Below, in pieces: positions 45,628 to 58,100 of a stretch of 64,000 nucleotides of DNA. Position 1 is the first letter of the stretch. Each line of letters starts with the position of its first letter. The translations under genes and the position numbers were made by a program. The notes beneath the pieces are model-generated. The model searched no databases and was not told the DNA's origin. It saw only the letters and a list, made by a program, of their open reading frames with translations. This stretch comes from Atherinomorus stipes (taxonomy: Eukaryota; Chordata; Actinopteri; Atheriniformes; Atherinidae), in contig JALJCO010001018.1 of assembly GCA_023101725.1 (NCBI GenBank), positions 27,942 to 91,941 on the forward strand, in the 5' to 3' direction.

Positions 45628-46563
45628 AACTCAACTCAACTTTATTTATAGAGCCCTTTAAAACAACCACAGTTGGAACAAAGTGCTGTACACAACAAGC
45701 GGATAGTTAAAAACATTTTGAAAACAACAGAATAATTAATCAAAGGAAATAAATAGAACAAGAATTAAATAAGTAAAAGTAATAAAACCAAATAAAATCA
45801 GCAACCAAAACAAACCCGATACACTAAAACAGAGAGTCTCATGCTGTGCTGAAAGCCAAAGAATAAAAATGGGTTTTAAGACGAGTTTTAAAAATGGACA
45901 GTGATGAGGATTGTCTGATGGGGAGGGGTAGCTCGTTCCAAAGTTTTGGAGCAGCAACTGAAAAAGCTCTGTCTCCTCTGAGCTTCCGTCTGGACCTCAG
46001 TACCTCCAGGAGCAGCAGGTCAGCTGACCTGAGGCACCGAGCAGGAGTGTAGGGGTGAAGAAGCTCAGAGAGGTAAGGAGGGGCCAAACCATTTAAAGAT
46101 TTAAAAACAAATAAAAGAATCTTAAAATGAACTCTAAAATGCACAGGCAGCCAGTGGAGGGAGGCCAGGATGGGGTTTATGTGCTCCCTCTTACGTACTC
46201 CAGTTAAAAGGCGAGCGGCTGCGTTCTGCACCAACTGGAGACGTGCGAGGGAGGACTGGCTCACACCAAAATAAAGTGCGTTACAGTAATCCAGCCGAGA
46301 TGTAATGAAGGCATGGATTACTGTTTCAAAGTGCTGTTGTGCAAGAAAAGGTTTGACTTTAGCCAATTGTCTGATATGATAAAAGCTGGACTTGACTACA
46401 AAGCTGATCTGCCGATCCAATTTAAAATCACTGTCCATCTTAAAACCCAAGTTAGAGACTACTGGCTTTAAAAAAAACAGTAAAAATGCTCAAGTCAACA
46501 GGGGGGGATTCATTAAGGCTACTGGGACCAAACACCATCACTTCAGTTTTTACAAAAATGAAT
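45627..46563 (-). pseudogene. CR1/L2-clade LINE, 3' part (RT C-terminal region)
   Basis: A minus-strand frame from about 46485 to 45839 encodes the C-terminal part of a non-LTR reverse transcriptase. Motifs include TSRLDYCNALYFG, LQLVQNAAARLLTG, LASLHWLPV and APKLWNELPLPIR, and it ends near the TAA at 45839. The catalytic YxDD lies further upstream and is missing. Past 46485 the frame shifts, and similarity (MVFGPSSL) fades near 46563. The 3' untranslated tail runs to 45627 (CTTTATTTATAGAGCCC on plus). Truncation at the 5' end is normal for target-primed LINEs. Confidence 0.85.
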
Positions 46564-46574
46564 AATGAAATGTA

Positions 46575-46740
46575 TGAAAATGAACGCGCGTCAAACGCTC
46601 AAAATCTCAAAACTCGCCGCGCCCGACGCGCGAAACGCGCCGCAGGTTTTTCGACGCCTCCTCGACGCGCGTCGGCCATTGACTTTGCATGTAAACCTGA
46701 TGCCCTTGATGCCCAAATAGCGCTTGGTCTGAACACACCG
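46575..46740. mobile_element. CpG-rich MITE fragment
   Basis: Contains many CGCG tracts (CGCCGCGCCCGACGCGCGAA) and ends GGTCTGAACACACCG, a tip I associate with a fish MITE. The other tip is not found. It separates two LINE relics. Confidence 0.5.
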
Positions 46741-48790
46741 TAACACTTATCAAAAAGAGAGGTTTTAAAGTGCTGATGACATGTTTTTGACCTTTTTTGC
46801 CATGTTTTATCAACCAAAACGTTCTTCATGATGATCTATGTAACAGAAACAAGCGCAGCTGCATAGATGAATAATTAGAAAACATCGCTGCTTTTTCAGC
46901 ACATCTGACCAGACTGTGGTGCTGTGAGCCAAAACCAGATATGTCTGCAAGAGCCTCTTCTTCGCTGCTTATTTAACGCTGAAGTGGCTTCATTACGGTT
47001 TTTAAGTTCCTTTTCCAGTTTTACAAACAAACAGTAACGACTCAGCCTTCAAATTTCGTTGACAGTTAATGGTTAAAAGCTCGTAAGTGCAGCGTTAGTT
47101 TATTTAGGTCCCCTACAGATTCAGAATTTTATTTTGAAGAAGCAGGTTGGAGTCGGGACTCACCGGGAACAGTAGCCAGCAGCAGGACCTCTCTGCTCGT
47201 CCCTCCTGTCATCGTCTATTTACTGGAGCTGGAGGAACCAACGTGTTGAGACTGCTAACACAATAAAACTGCCAAATGCCCTCTGGATTATTCTTTTCAA
47301 CCATCGTTGCTTCGTCACATCGGTCATACAGCTCCTGATCGACAGACAGCTGCGGCTCGGTTATATGAACGTCTCCGGTCACCAGATCTCCTCCAGCTGC
47401 TTCCAAAGATGCATCCTTTCCTCCATCTTCATCCTTATAAACAGGAACTATTTAAAACTTGACTGGAGCCATGTAAGTTGTTATCTTCTCATTTTTAAAA
47501 GGCTAATTATTTACCGCTGCTAGCTCGCGGGTTGCCATTAGCCGCGAGCTAACGCATTGAACGAGTGTCTCTGTCACGCCTGGCTCTATGTCAAACTACT
47601 ACAGCTCCTCAGGTGTGGGTCCTCTTGTGTTGTTCCGGGTCGCTCCTTACAGTTCTGGTTCCCTCGGTGTGGTCTTGCAGGCTTTTAGCTGAACCAGTGG
47701 ACCTGAGGCCGGGAGACGGACTGTAGGCAGCTGGCTACAGTTCTACTCCGGCTCCAGCTTGTAAAATGTGATTTCCCCAAATTCCTCAGCATTATCACAC
47801 TTTTCTGAACTGGCTGATGATCCACCACACAAACCAGTTCCAATCTAGCTGTTCTGGAGCATCTTTCATGTTTTCCACGGCTTAGATTATTCCTGTAACT
47901 CAATGGGTGGACAGTCGCTGACGACACAACATGGCGGCTCATTTCACAACTGAAAAGCTATTAGCATTTAGCCGAGCCTCATAAACATTGGATATTTTAC
48001 GTAAATACACGTCTGATTAATTTCTAACTGCACAGAACTACTGATTTTGTCTTGGTGTGTTGTTGTATGGCAAAGTTACTTGAAGTTAAGGTCGTGTCAT
48101 CAACACTTTAAGCCTGATCTTAAAGGTAGAGAAGGTGTCTGCCTCCCGAACCTGAATTGGTAACTGGTTCCACAATAAGGGGGCCTGATAGCCAATCGTT
48201 CTGCCTCCTATTCTACTCTTATAGACCCTTGGAACCACCAGAAGACCCGCAGTTTGAGAGTAAAGTGCTCTGCTTGGAATATATGGAACTATGAGATCTC
48301 TAATATATAATGGAGCTTGGTCATGGAGAGCTTTATATGAGAGGAGAAGAATTTTAAATTCTATCCTGGATTTAACAGGAAGCCAATGAAGAGAAGCTAG
48401 AACTGGAGAAATATGATCTCTCCTGCTGGTTCTAGTCAGAACCCTAGCTGCAGCATTCTGGATCAGCTGGAGACTTTTCACGGCATATTTGGGGCAGCCC
48501 AATAATAAGGAATTACAGTAATCCAATCTGGAAGTAACAGCATGGACTAACTTTTCTGCATCATTCTGGGAGAGGATGTTCTTAATTTTAGCAATATTAT
48601 GTAAGTGGAAGAAGGCGGTTCTAGAAACCTGTTTTATATGTGGGTCAAAAGACAAATCCTGGTCAAAAATGACTCCAAGATTCTTCACTGTAGTGCTGGA
48701 AGCCAAATTAATGCCATCCAGATCAATTATAAAGCTAGATAATTTAGTTCTGAGTTTTTCAGGTCCAATAACTATATGATGACTATGATC
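46741..48790 (-). pseudogene. CR1/L2-clade LINE relic split by a TTAA element
   Basis: The upstream part, minus strand 48790 to 48108, keeps one frame: VIGPEKLRTKLSSF, NLGVIFDQDLSF, TSRLDYCNSLLLG, LASLHWLPVKSRIEFK, APLLWNQLPIQVREA. It then stops matching at codons KIRLK. The sense resumes beyond the inserted element at 46764, reading LKTSLFDK, to about 46741. Joined at one TTAA, the codons are continuous. The RT catalytic core is missing upstream. It is related to, but distinct from, the LINE at 45627. Confidence 0.85.
46769..48107 (-). mobile_element. TTAA element, AGTGCTGATGACA family, 1,339 bp, copy 1
   Basis: Tips AGTGCTGATGACA and, inverted, AGTGTTGATGACA, with TTAA at 46765-46768 and 48108-48111 inside a LINE reading frame. 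A second copy, inverted, lies at 62148-63519. On the minus strand an 80-codon open frame (about 47450-47209) is acidic (EAAGGDLVTGDVHITEP, LYDRCDEATMVEKNN). It is followed near 47160 by a GGTGAGT that would suit a splice donor and is conserved in copy 2. A CpG-rich palindrome (TAGCTCGCGG) is near 47520-47550, and an ACATGGCGGC site lies near 47930. No transposase domain recognised. Confidence 0.85.
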
Positions 48791-48844
48791 ATTTTAAAAC
48801 ACAATTCAAAAGTAGCATACAATTTTACTTTAGCATATTTTTTT

Positions 48845-48945
48845 ATAAATTCTTATTTATTTTTAGTTTAGTTAGTTTCTTGTTATTTGAAAATCGTGAA
48901 TTTAGCCTTTTCTTTAATGGGAGGGTATGAATAATTTTGAGGACG
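48845..48945. mobile_element. Mariner-type MITE right-end fragment
   Basis: Matches the last 100 bp of 36593-37114 (GTGAATTTAGCCTTTTCTTT, GAGGGTATGAATAATTTTGA, GGACGACT). Left part missing. It abuts the 5' break of the LINE relic. Confidence 0.7.
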
Positions 48946-48949
48946 ACTC

Positions 48950-51795
48950 TTTGTCACTCAGCGTTGTTGGCTTGGAGAAAGCATGATGGAAAAAAATGCT
49001 GAAAGAATCTAGTTATACTCTTGATCCTGTAAGAGTCACAGTCCTGAGACTAAAACTGTCTTTAGCTGTGAACAGGTGTGAGCTGATGGTCTTCCAAGAG
49101 TCTTTTCCTCATCTTTTCAAAGTCCTCTGATGTAAAGGAGCCATTAGTCGTTTTGCACAATTAAAGACTGAGTCTACTTTATTCCAGCTGTCTTTTGTTT
49201 TCCAACTTCTTGCTGTGCTCCTGCTGGAACAGACTCAGCCCTGTTATTTTCTTTCTTTTTTTCGATGAGCAACATTAGATTTTGTAATTTTGCTCAGCAG
49301 ATTACTTTTAGTTTGCTTTCCATCTCCCTCTCCTTGCTTTCACCAACAAAATTACACAGATACAAGCACTCAAGAGAGCGGTGGCTCACCAACACATGAA
49401 CAGACATCATAGCTTCATATTCAGTCCCTCATGTACCTACTTGAGAGGATAGAAAAAAAAAAAAAGCGCCTGAGTTTCAGTGCAGTTCTGATCAAGACTG
49501 ACATTACCAGCCCCCTGGGTGCTCTCATGGTTTCTAGCTCCATATACCTCCTCTACAAACTGCACACTCCTGAAAGAATTAGCAACCTGCAAAAACAGAG
49601 TGCCAGGCTAAAAGCTACGGTCTGCTACACCGCCTCAGCCCTACACTGTAGTTTGGCTGCTAATAAATCTGCTAATAAACATCTGGGCTTGCTATAAAAG
49701 AGAGGAGGGCTGAGAATGTGCAGCGTACCTGATACCAGATACTCCCAGTGATGCCAGACCTTAAGACATCAAGAAACAGTATTACGCTTTTCCATCGACT
49801 GAGGCGTGCATGAATGCCTGAGAGTTTATGAAGGAAATGCGCACTGCATTTTCTCACATTTTTACCCTATTACCACACAAAATTACAACGAATATGAGTA
49901 AAGCTGAAAATATATAATGCCAGAGACCTTTATCAATTATGCTATGTAATACGATATTTGTATGCTTCTAGGGATTCTCTGCTAGTCTGGCCTCACATTG
50001 AACTAGCGGTTTCTGCAAAACAGTATTCTCAAGAGTCTGTCAAAGGTGAAAAGCTTGAGTGTTTTCCCTTGCATTAAATGCAGGATTTAAACGAATGATG
50101 ACTGACATATAAGCTGGTGATGGGATCCATGTCGGGGTGTTACTTTATGCTTCCAAAGCTGCTGGTCCCCACGCCTGGCTGAAACTGGCTTTATAGGACC
50201 CACGGACCTGCAACGTTCCGACACGACACTAATGGCTTTGTGTGTTTAAACTGTGTGCACTGTACCATTTCATTGCATGAGCTCTATCTGCAAGATCTGA
50301 CAAGTTGATTCCTCAAAGGAGAGATAAGAGCCAATTTGTAAGCCCAGTAGGATTAACTAGATCCCTGCTTTGGATTTTGGCTTCAGCTCGGGACGTGACG
50401 GACAGAGTCCAGCTGTGAGTTTCAGTTTGGGAGGCTGATGATGATGTCCAGTTGGGCGAAGATACGTCACAGATTACAATGACTGATTCTTATAGTTTTA
50501 TTTCACCACAGCTTTATGACTCTGAGCAGCTGCAACGGTCCAATCAGGTTTCATTCCAAGTCTCGGTTTCTGTGAAGTGAAGGCCGAACCCTGAACGTCC
50601 TTTGGGGATATTTCTCCTGGCTGCCAGTTCAGCCCGACCTGTCTGTTGAAAAATGATTATGTAAACTCAGTGAGGCTTGCAGGAGGAATCTACAAAGAAA
50701 CACATTAGTTATGCTGTGAGAGATATGACAGCTGAAATACAATAAAATCCCCCAAATAAATGAAAAGAGAGAATTATTTCCAAGCAAAACAGTTTTTCCT
50801 CTTGGCTGATGCTTAAGTCAAATAATGTATGGCCAGTCTAATATATCTGCAAGATTTTAGTGATAAAAGCACTGTTGGAATTCATTATCCTGTGAACTTA
50901 AACGAATTATAACACTAATTAATCAAAAACAAGAACAGAATATTTTCCTTTTTAGTTTCCTTATAAAAAAAAAGTCTAGATGATTTTCTCTTTTGTTTAT
51001 TGAAATACCAGCCGGGGCTCCGTCGGCACTGCTGATCCCCACCTCTCAGCCAATCTGCTCTCCTATTTACGTTTTCTTCCTGTTCAAAGACATATGTGGT
51101 TTTTGTGAACCGTGGGTAAGGTCTTGTATCGCCCCTCTGCAACCTGGATTTATATGGTACGAGGGGTTTGGTGTATAAATATTAAAACATGGCTGCTCTT
51201 TTGACTGCCAGCAATAACAGGCTGACTGGTTTCCTGTGCAGGGTTAGATTGCCCTGCCTTGCAGGGGCTTTGGGGATGCCAAGGCCAGTGGAGTCCCAAT
51301 TCAGGGAAGTGGTGCCAGGGACAGGACAAAGATACCAACAGATGGGATGGAAAGGGAAAAGAAAAGAATTTTCTGAAGTGAATCTTACTTATGAAAGTAC
51401 AATTCGCTATAAGATGAAGGCAGACAGCCACTGCGAATGTGGCTATACGGAACATCAACAAGGATCTTATTGCTGGGTCAAAAACACAGCCTAATCTGTG
51501 GATACCAGCACAGTGCAAGAGGTGCTGGTACTTAAAATCACAGTGCTGTCTTTGAGCAAAACACTGAAAAAGAGCCAATTTGAGGTGACATGTACTGTAG
51601 CCTTTTTTGTCATGGTTAACAGAACGATAGCCCAAATGCAACACATTTTACAGATAAAATCCAAAATCTAGCAGCAGAACAGTGAGGAAATGCAGAAAGC
51701 AAAATTTATATGAGCAATAATGCCAAAGTCATAACAGGAAATAGTTTTAAGAACTGACTGCAATACTATAAAAAGGAGAACTTAAAACAGCAGAA
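48950..51795. other. No gene recognised
   Basis: Unique-looking sequence. The longest frames (164 codons minus at 51644-51150; 101 plus at 51189-51494; 88 plus at 49431-49697) overlap on opposite strands or show no known motif, and I cannot assign a function. Confidence 0.5.
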
Positions 51796-51800
51796 AAAAT

Positions 51801-51900
51801 TACACTGCAAAAACTCAAATCTTACCAAGTAAATTTTTTCTCATTTCTAGTCAAAATATCTCATCACACTTAAAATAAGACAAAATTAAAAGAAGGGAAG
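51801..51900. repeat. CACTGCAAAAACTCAAATC repeat, copy 1
   Basis: ACACTGCAAAAACTCAAATC followed by TTACCAAGTA and a TTTCTAGTCAAAATAT segment. The same start recurs at 56438. Probably a MITE end; no target duplication visible. Confidence 0.6.
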
Positions 51901-51971
51901 AAAGAAAAAAATAAAAGAAAATAAAATAAAACAAAAGTTCTAAAAAACTATAAAAAACAATAGAAAAATAA

Positions 51972-51975
51972 TAAA

Positions 51976-52055
<80 letters not shown>

Positions 52056-52150
52056 AAATACTATAATTGGGAATTAAAAATAAAAAAAAAAGAATAAAAA
52101 AAAAAAAAAAAAAAAAAAAAACAAAAAAAAAAAAAAAAAAAAACAAAAAG

Positions 52151-52181
<31 letters not shown>
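51972..52181. repeat. 210-bp A-rich tract
   Basis: Almost pure A in three blocks, with a short non-A stretch (CTATAATTGGGAATT) at about 52060-52076. Could be a retroposon tail, an expanded repeat or an assembly artefact. Confidence 0.9.
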
Positions 52182-52186
<5 letters not shown>

Positions 52187-52539
52187 TTAATAATCTTAAA
52201 AAAAATTTTAAAAATAAACTTACAGGAGAAAGGATTTAGCAATGTTTAGGCTCTAAAGATGAACTAAATGACGTTGTTTCAAGTAAATTCTGGACACTAC
52301 CCACTCAGGACACATGGATTACATTGGATGAGCAGCATGGAGGAATATTGACAAAGTTCTGTGGACTTTTATGGATCTTTTTGGCTCAGACCCGGCAAAC
52401 TCCTTTATATGAAAGTTGGGGGAAAAAGAGAAGCCTTCCTGATCGCTGGCTGCATTTGAGATATTAAAAAAGTGCTCCAGAGTCTTGCTCACCATGAGGG
52501 TAAGTGGAAGATAAAGTTAAATCATTCTGTGGGTGAACT

Positions 52540-52590
52540 ATTCCTTTAATGGGAGGGTAAGGATAATTTTGTAGACAGCTGTATATTTAT
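52540..52590. mobile_element. Tiny mariner-type MITE end
   Basis: TTTAATGGGAGGGTAAGGAT and AATTTTGTAGACAGCTGTA resemble the right tip of 36593-37114. Confidence 0.5.
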
Positions 52591-52599
52591 ATATTTTTA

Positions 52600-55500
52600 A
52601 ATGTATAAAACATAAATACATGCATAAATAAGTTCATGAATCCTTATTCTTTCTTCTGACCCCAAAGACACGGATGATTTTTTCAGTCAGCAGCTCTCTG
52701 GGGGATCTCACTGTTTTCTCCTCAGCAAGCAAAGTAGCTATTGGCTGTCCTTAGTGTAAGTTGCCAACTGATGCAGTCACATAAATTGTATATTTGGTAA
52801 TGTGTAATAGCAATGGAGGCTTTGGGAGAGAAAAATATCATAGAAGGAGAGACAAAGGGTGAGTAAAAGAAAGCCCTAAATATGTTTGAAATAATCAAAT
52901 TAAATTTCTTCAATTTATTATTGTATGCTTTAATATCACAACTATAATCCTCCTTTTTTTAAAGCATTTATTTATTTTTAGTTTATTCTTTTTAACAAAA
53001 GTCCTTTTCACAAAAAAGCTGCACTTTGTTTGTTAAAAAAAATTGATAAAAAAAATGTTAAAAATAATTTTAAAAATGCGTACACTCGCTGCTGTTTGTG
53101 TTTGGTAATTCCCAACTGCCAGAGTGAGGCGCCTCAGCCCTGCATCAACGTGTGCTTACTGTATGCCTATTAACCCAGTCTCATGGAACCAGCACCACTG
53201 GTTGCATTGATTGGTAACTACAGCTCTTTTACTAGCACATAACATAAGCACATGAAAGAAAGACTTTGTGAATTTTCACACATGCAACTTTAACCCAACC
53301 CTTCCTGATTAGTTACAAGTCTGCTCCTGGTTCCAGTTAGCTTTGGCTGACTTTATTTCCTAAGAGGGTCACAGAAATCCAGCTTCCACTTGGAATGACT
53401 GGATCATGCACTAGCAGCATACACAAAACATGCACACCCGTCCGTGTGCACTGCTCCTTCCCACTCAGCATCAAATGTTCACAGATTTAAAGCCAGTAAG
53501 CATTTCTGCAGCTTTTTACTCATTAGCTCAATGTTACATTAATGTAAACTGTGATTTTCCAACTAACTGCAGAAACTGAAGAAAAGGCAGAAAGAAGTTT
53601 GTTTGGCTCAACGTCCAGGACAAAAGTAATGTTCCCCAACCGGCATATCTGTTCCAGCAGATAGTGTGTTTTAACAGCCAGTCCTTCTCAAATTGATTAA
53701 AACCACTGATAATAAAACTGAGACAAAAATGAAAGATCAACTTGGCCTTCCCCCCCTCAGGGAACATGATGTTATGATGATCAGAATCATTTCAGCCACC
53801 AATAACTGTTGAAGAGTTTACATTGGCATTGAGACCTGAAACTTAATAGGGCTTCACTGAATATAATAATGAGTTATGAAGGTAAAAGGATAACAGGATC
53901 TCATGGTGCAAAAGGATATATTTATATGCAGGGGAGTACAGATAAATATACACATTTGCACAGAATCTGTGTTTATGTAGGGCGGTGTACAGTGAATTTG
54001 CGGCAGTAAAGGAAATTGTGGGGCCTGATAGTGAATAATAAGGTGTGCAAAAATAAGATGGTATATTTAATGCTACATTCTTCTCTTTATTTTACCCACA
54101 GATCATAATCTCATGATGCTATTATGGCTAGCATGCTAAGTAACAGCATTAGCACACCATTTGTTGTTTCTGACTACCTGAAAAATGTAAAACTGATGTC
54201 CTATCCCCCGTTCTTTAGTCCAATAGATCTCAACGAGCACGCTTCCTCTAGCTTTTGCTGAGGCCTGCAGGCTTTAACACATGCAACCTACACGTTTCCA
54301 TTACATCTTTCTTTGCGTAGATCTGCAGAAATATGCAGCAGTAGAAGAAAACTGCTTATTAATTGAAGCTTTAGGCTACCATCATTCATACTTTTTTTTT
54401 TTTTAACTAAGAATAAAACAAACGGCAAAAGCAACCACCGTCTTAACCTAAGCCACCACAAACAGTCTGACAGTCCAGCTGAAATGTTAGTTTATCAGCG
54501 ATAATTATCACCTGCGAGAAAGCTGCCTCTGAAGCCAGATTGTAGCGGTAAAGGTCAGAGTCTGACTTCTGGCCATTGTCATTGTGGCACACCTGGATTA
54601 ATCCGTTTGTCCAGTAACGAAAGAGGAAACAAATGAGCTGCCTTAATTTCAGGAGGTAGTGTTGTTGTGCATAGAGCCCATTACAAGTTAAGCTGACTCA
54701 ATTACATTTTAAGCTTGATTAGAATATTAAACAGAAACACTTTTATACAAAAATTGCATAAAACAAGGCTCTTAATAAAAACACTAAATGAAAAAAAAAA
54801 GCTTACCAACATACAAACTACTCATGATGGCTAAATAAGGCCAAAATAGCAGCTCTGAGTGACACTAAATAGCCATTTGTTTCTTTAAAAGAGTCAAATC
54901 TTTAAAAAAACCCAGACTTTCCATCACTGTGAAACTCAAGCTGTCGTAATTAAAACAAAATTTATGAATGTAAAAAGCTAAAATGCTCCATGCAGCTGCA
55001 CGCTAATAATCCCAGCTTGTAAACATGTTTGGCGGAGCTTTAAATAAGACTTCTGTTTCTAAAGGTGAAATGTAAGGCTGCAGCTAGTTTGCCGAAAGGG
55101 TGCTCTGTAGGGATTAGGGGGCAGAAACTTGTATGTTGTTACGTACCCTCGCTGGTCGGGTTTACATGGAAGCTAGCCTGAGGATACTCCCAGGCAGGGG
55201 GCGTGTGAGCAACACTGGAACAGACTTAAACGCCTGCTCAGAATCCCTGAGCACCTGCACTCAGGGGTCTGAGGAGGAACCGCAGGATTATCAATAAAGA
55301 AAATATGCTGACAGCCGTGAGGTGGAGGTCATTCATTACACATGCACACACACCTGCACAAACACACACAAGCTCACGCATGCACACAGCTTCATTTCTG
55401 CAACCGGAGAGGAGTGTGAGGCGCCTGTAGCTTTCAGCTCATTAGTCTTGTATGGATTATGTACATACATGGACATTCATGCACACGCCCACACATGGGA

Positions 55501-56430
55501 ACGAGCTCCTTCTGTTACACTGTGACGGTGCTTGATGCAAGCAGCCGAACGCAGGCAGGTATTTGAAACTGAATCCATGCTCATCTGCATAAATTCTCAT
55601 CTGAATTCATTCAGAGTTGAAAATTAATTTGCTTTCTTGACATTCTGAAAGGCTGGCACTTTGTTTTGCATTAACAGTAAGAGTATTTGTGTCATTCTAA
55701 ACGTCAGTGAATGAGCTGAAGGATTAATATTTGATCGTTACATCCACTGGAAATACATTATTTGATGAACTGCAACTGACAATAATGAAAGCAACTATTT
55801 GAAATGATGAAACGTGGCTGTTTTTGTTATATCCTGACATATTTCGCTCTAACTTTACATCAATTTTTACCGCAACATTTTTAATGTAAGCATTTTGATC
55901 ACCTACTCATATAATTTGATCATCTCCACCTCTCATAGTATTTATATTTTTCCAAGTATTGGTGGCAGTTATGATTTTGACTATAACACAAACTGCCTGA
56001 AGGCTTCAGTTTAAAAATGTTCTTCAACATAAAATTATGAAGACTTTGAAGATCCCACCATCTACAGTGTGTAATATCAACTAAAGGTTCAGAGAATCAG
56101 GAGGAATCCCTGTGTGCAGGGAACAAAGGTGAAGGTCAAAACTGGAATCTTGTTTACTTGCAATTACTGTTTGGTTTACATGAACAGTTGTTGGAAATTG
56201 AAATGATGTGTGTGTCATGTAATGGATTTATTTATTTTAAATAATTGCACCACACTGAATTGTACGTGTCTGTTAAAATGCCTTCAGATGGCTTTTTGGG
56301 GAATCTGTACCATATAAATTGAAATGTTGTATCACATCAGATTTATCAGTGATGCCTGATCAGGTATGTGTGTTCTCCATTTGCACGAGAAATACTAAAA
56401 TATGGTGAGGTTTTGTGTCTTGTGTTCCAC
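52600..56430. other. No gene recognised
   Basis: AT-rich unique-looking sequence with short homopolymers and a CA-rich stretch at 55338-55390. No conserved coding or repeat family detected by eye. Confidence 0.55.
55338..55390. repeat. Imperfect CA-rich repeat
   Basis: CACACACACCTGCACAAACA-type sequence with interruptions. Confidence 0.75.
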
Positions 56431-56437
56431 AGCTATC

Positions 56438-56560
56438 CTGCACTGCAAAAACTCAAATCTTAACAAGTATATTTTTCTAATTTCTAAACTTATTTTAATG
56501 ATGTTTCAATGCATCTTTTTTCAAGAAATCTTATCCAGAAAATTTTGCTTGTTCAGTTTG
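56438..56560. repeat. CACTGCAAAAACTCAAATC repeat, copy 2
   Basis: Shares the first 45 bases with 51801, then TCAAGAAATCTTATCCAGAA. One terminus only. Confidence 0.6.
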
Positions 56561-56599
56561 GCAGATTTTTTTTTCTTTTTTCTTTTTTCTTTTTTTCCG

Positions 56600-56730
56600 C
56601 TGTAGCTTTAAGAAGAATGAACGGACAAACATACTGTTGTGTGTCCTGTGAGTTCAGAGTTCTGTGGATTGTGGTTTGTTAGTCTACGAGTAGCGAGCTG
56701 CTTTTCTCAGCTGTACTGCAGCGGCCTGTA
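56600..56730 (+). mobile_element. Fragment related to the 106-743 foldback element
   Basis: GTCCTGTGAGTTCAG and AGCGAGCTGCTTTTCTCAGC match positions 345-415 of the first element. Tips absent. Confidence 0.55.
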
Positions 56731-56841
56731 GAGTGAGCCTTTGTAGTTCCACTTTAGTGTCTTTCAGTTTATCTGGATCATTTGCTGACGGCAGAAGAAT
56801 CCATAACTATCTCTTCCAGTGATTGAATCCACCGCGAACCA

Positions 56842-57347
56842 AGGTTATAGTAGTTGACTTTCGTTTTCGTTTTGACTTTTTGTTTTTCAATTCAGTTAGT
56901 TTTAGTTAGTTTTTTGAGCAGATTTGCTTGTTTTTGTTAGTTTCTGTTTTTGGAAAATGTTTAGTTTTAGTTTAGTTTTTATTATTTTCAGTGTAAGTTT
57001 TAGTTTTTGGGTTTTTAAAAAAATAAATTATAGGTGTTTGTCTGGTGTGACATTCAAAATCATCAGAAAGTCTCTCGTAGTAAAACCAGTAGAGCAAAAT
57101 AAATAGATTAAATAGAAATAGATTTAATATTCACCCAAAAGGCTTATGTGTTATATTAATTTACAAAGACTAAAACTAAGGATGTTTTTGCAATAATTTT
57201 AGTTAGTTTTAGTTTTGTAAAGACACAATACAGTTTCAGTTATCGTTTTGTAAAAAACTGTCATTTTCATTTTAATTTTAGTTAATGAAAGTGTTTTTTC
57301 AATTATAATTTTCATTTTTTTGCTAGTTTTAGTTAACTATAATAACA
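56842..57347. repeat. TTTTAGTTAGTTTTAGTT-rich element
   Basis: Long run of degenerate TTTAGTTTTAGT units. The ends resemble each other inverted (GGTTATAGTAGTTGACT and GTTATTATAGTTAACT), suggesting a single MITE with expanded interior. Confidence 0.6.
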
Positions 57348-57639
57348 TTGCCGCAAATATCTCCTTCCTGTATCAAAAACGGTTTGAGACGCGTAGGCCT
57401 ATGCAGAGTTGATTGACGTCACATCCGCAGGACTGCACGGGAAATTAGGCCACCAAATCACAGTGCATTTTGCAGCACACAGCCTGTTAAATGGCAACGG
57501 AGGGGCCATTTAACACGTGGGTGGGCTCGTTCTATTTGGTTTTTAACGCTTTATCACCCATTAGCATTAAAAAATGGACATGTATGTTTTTTCTTTCACA
57601 ATCGCTGCCTCTAGTTCCTCTATCTTTGACCTCACTCTC

Positions 57640-57735
57640 AGTTCTCTGAGTTAATTGTGCAGCATCTGTATGATGCTGTCATGTCAGTATGGAGCAAAAT
57701 CTCTGAGACAATATGCAAAAAAAAAAGACAGATCA
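57640..57735 (+). pseudogene. Tc1-like transposase C-terminal fragment
   Basis: Reads like QHLYDAVMSVWSKISE; the same segment is at 23400-23460 (GATGCTATGATGTCAATATG). Neither side extends. Confidence 0.6.
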
Positions 57736-58029
57736 ACCCTTATAAAACACTTATTATAGCAATTCTGCTGCCATGCATGAGCGAGTAAGTTTATTTCAAG
57801 GGCAGACTGTGCAGTGTTTGGAGAATTGCAAAGATACCCAAGAGACTGATAACAACATACAGATGATGATTAATTAAATTTATTGCTTTTAAGTGTTTTT
57901 ATAAACCATTGAACCACAGTGCATTCAGTTTTTAAATTAACTTAGATTTCATTAAATAAATGAAAAAAATCTGTGGAAGTGAATCTTTTAAGGCTCAGTT
58001 ATTTCAGTCCTTTGTTTTGTTTTATTTGT

Positions 58030-58100
58030 TCCATTCAACTTTATTTGTATAGCGTCCATTCATGACAATGTCACCACAAATAAAGTTGAATTGAATTGAA
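58030..58100 (-). mobile_element. LINE 3' tail relic (L2-like)
   Basis: CAACTTTATTTGTATAGCGTC fits the minus-strand LINE tail; an inverted copy AATAAAGTTGAATTGAATTG follows within 50 bases. Confidence 0.4.

Noticed and set aside
45392..45670. Frame rich in isoleucine and tyrosine
   Set aside because: Translation of the TA microsatellite and an adjoining dispersed repeat.
51150..51644. 164-codon minus frame overlapping a 101-codon plus frame
   Set aside because: Neither has a recognisable domain, start context or splice signals; kept only as unassigned sequence.
51940..52242. 100-codon phenylalanine-rich frame and its lysine-rich partner
   Set aside because: Pure translation of the poly-A tract on both strands.
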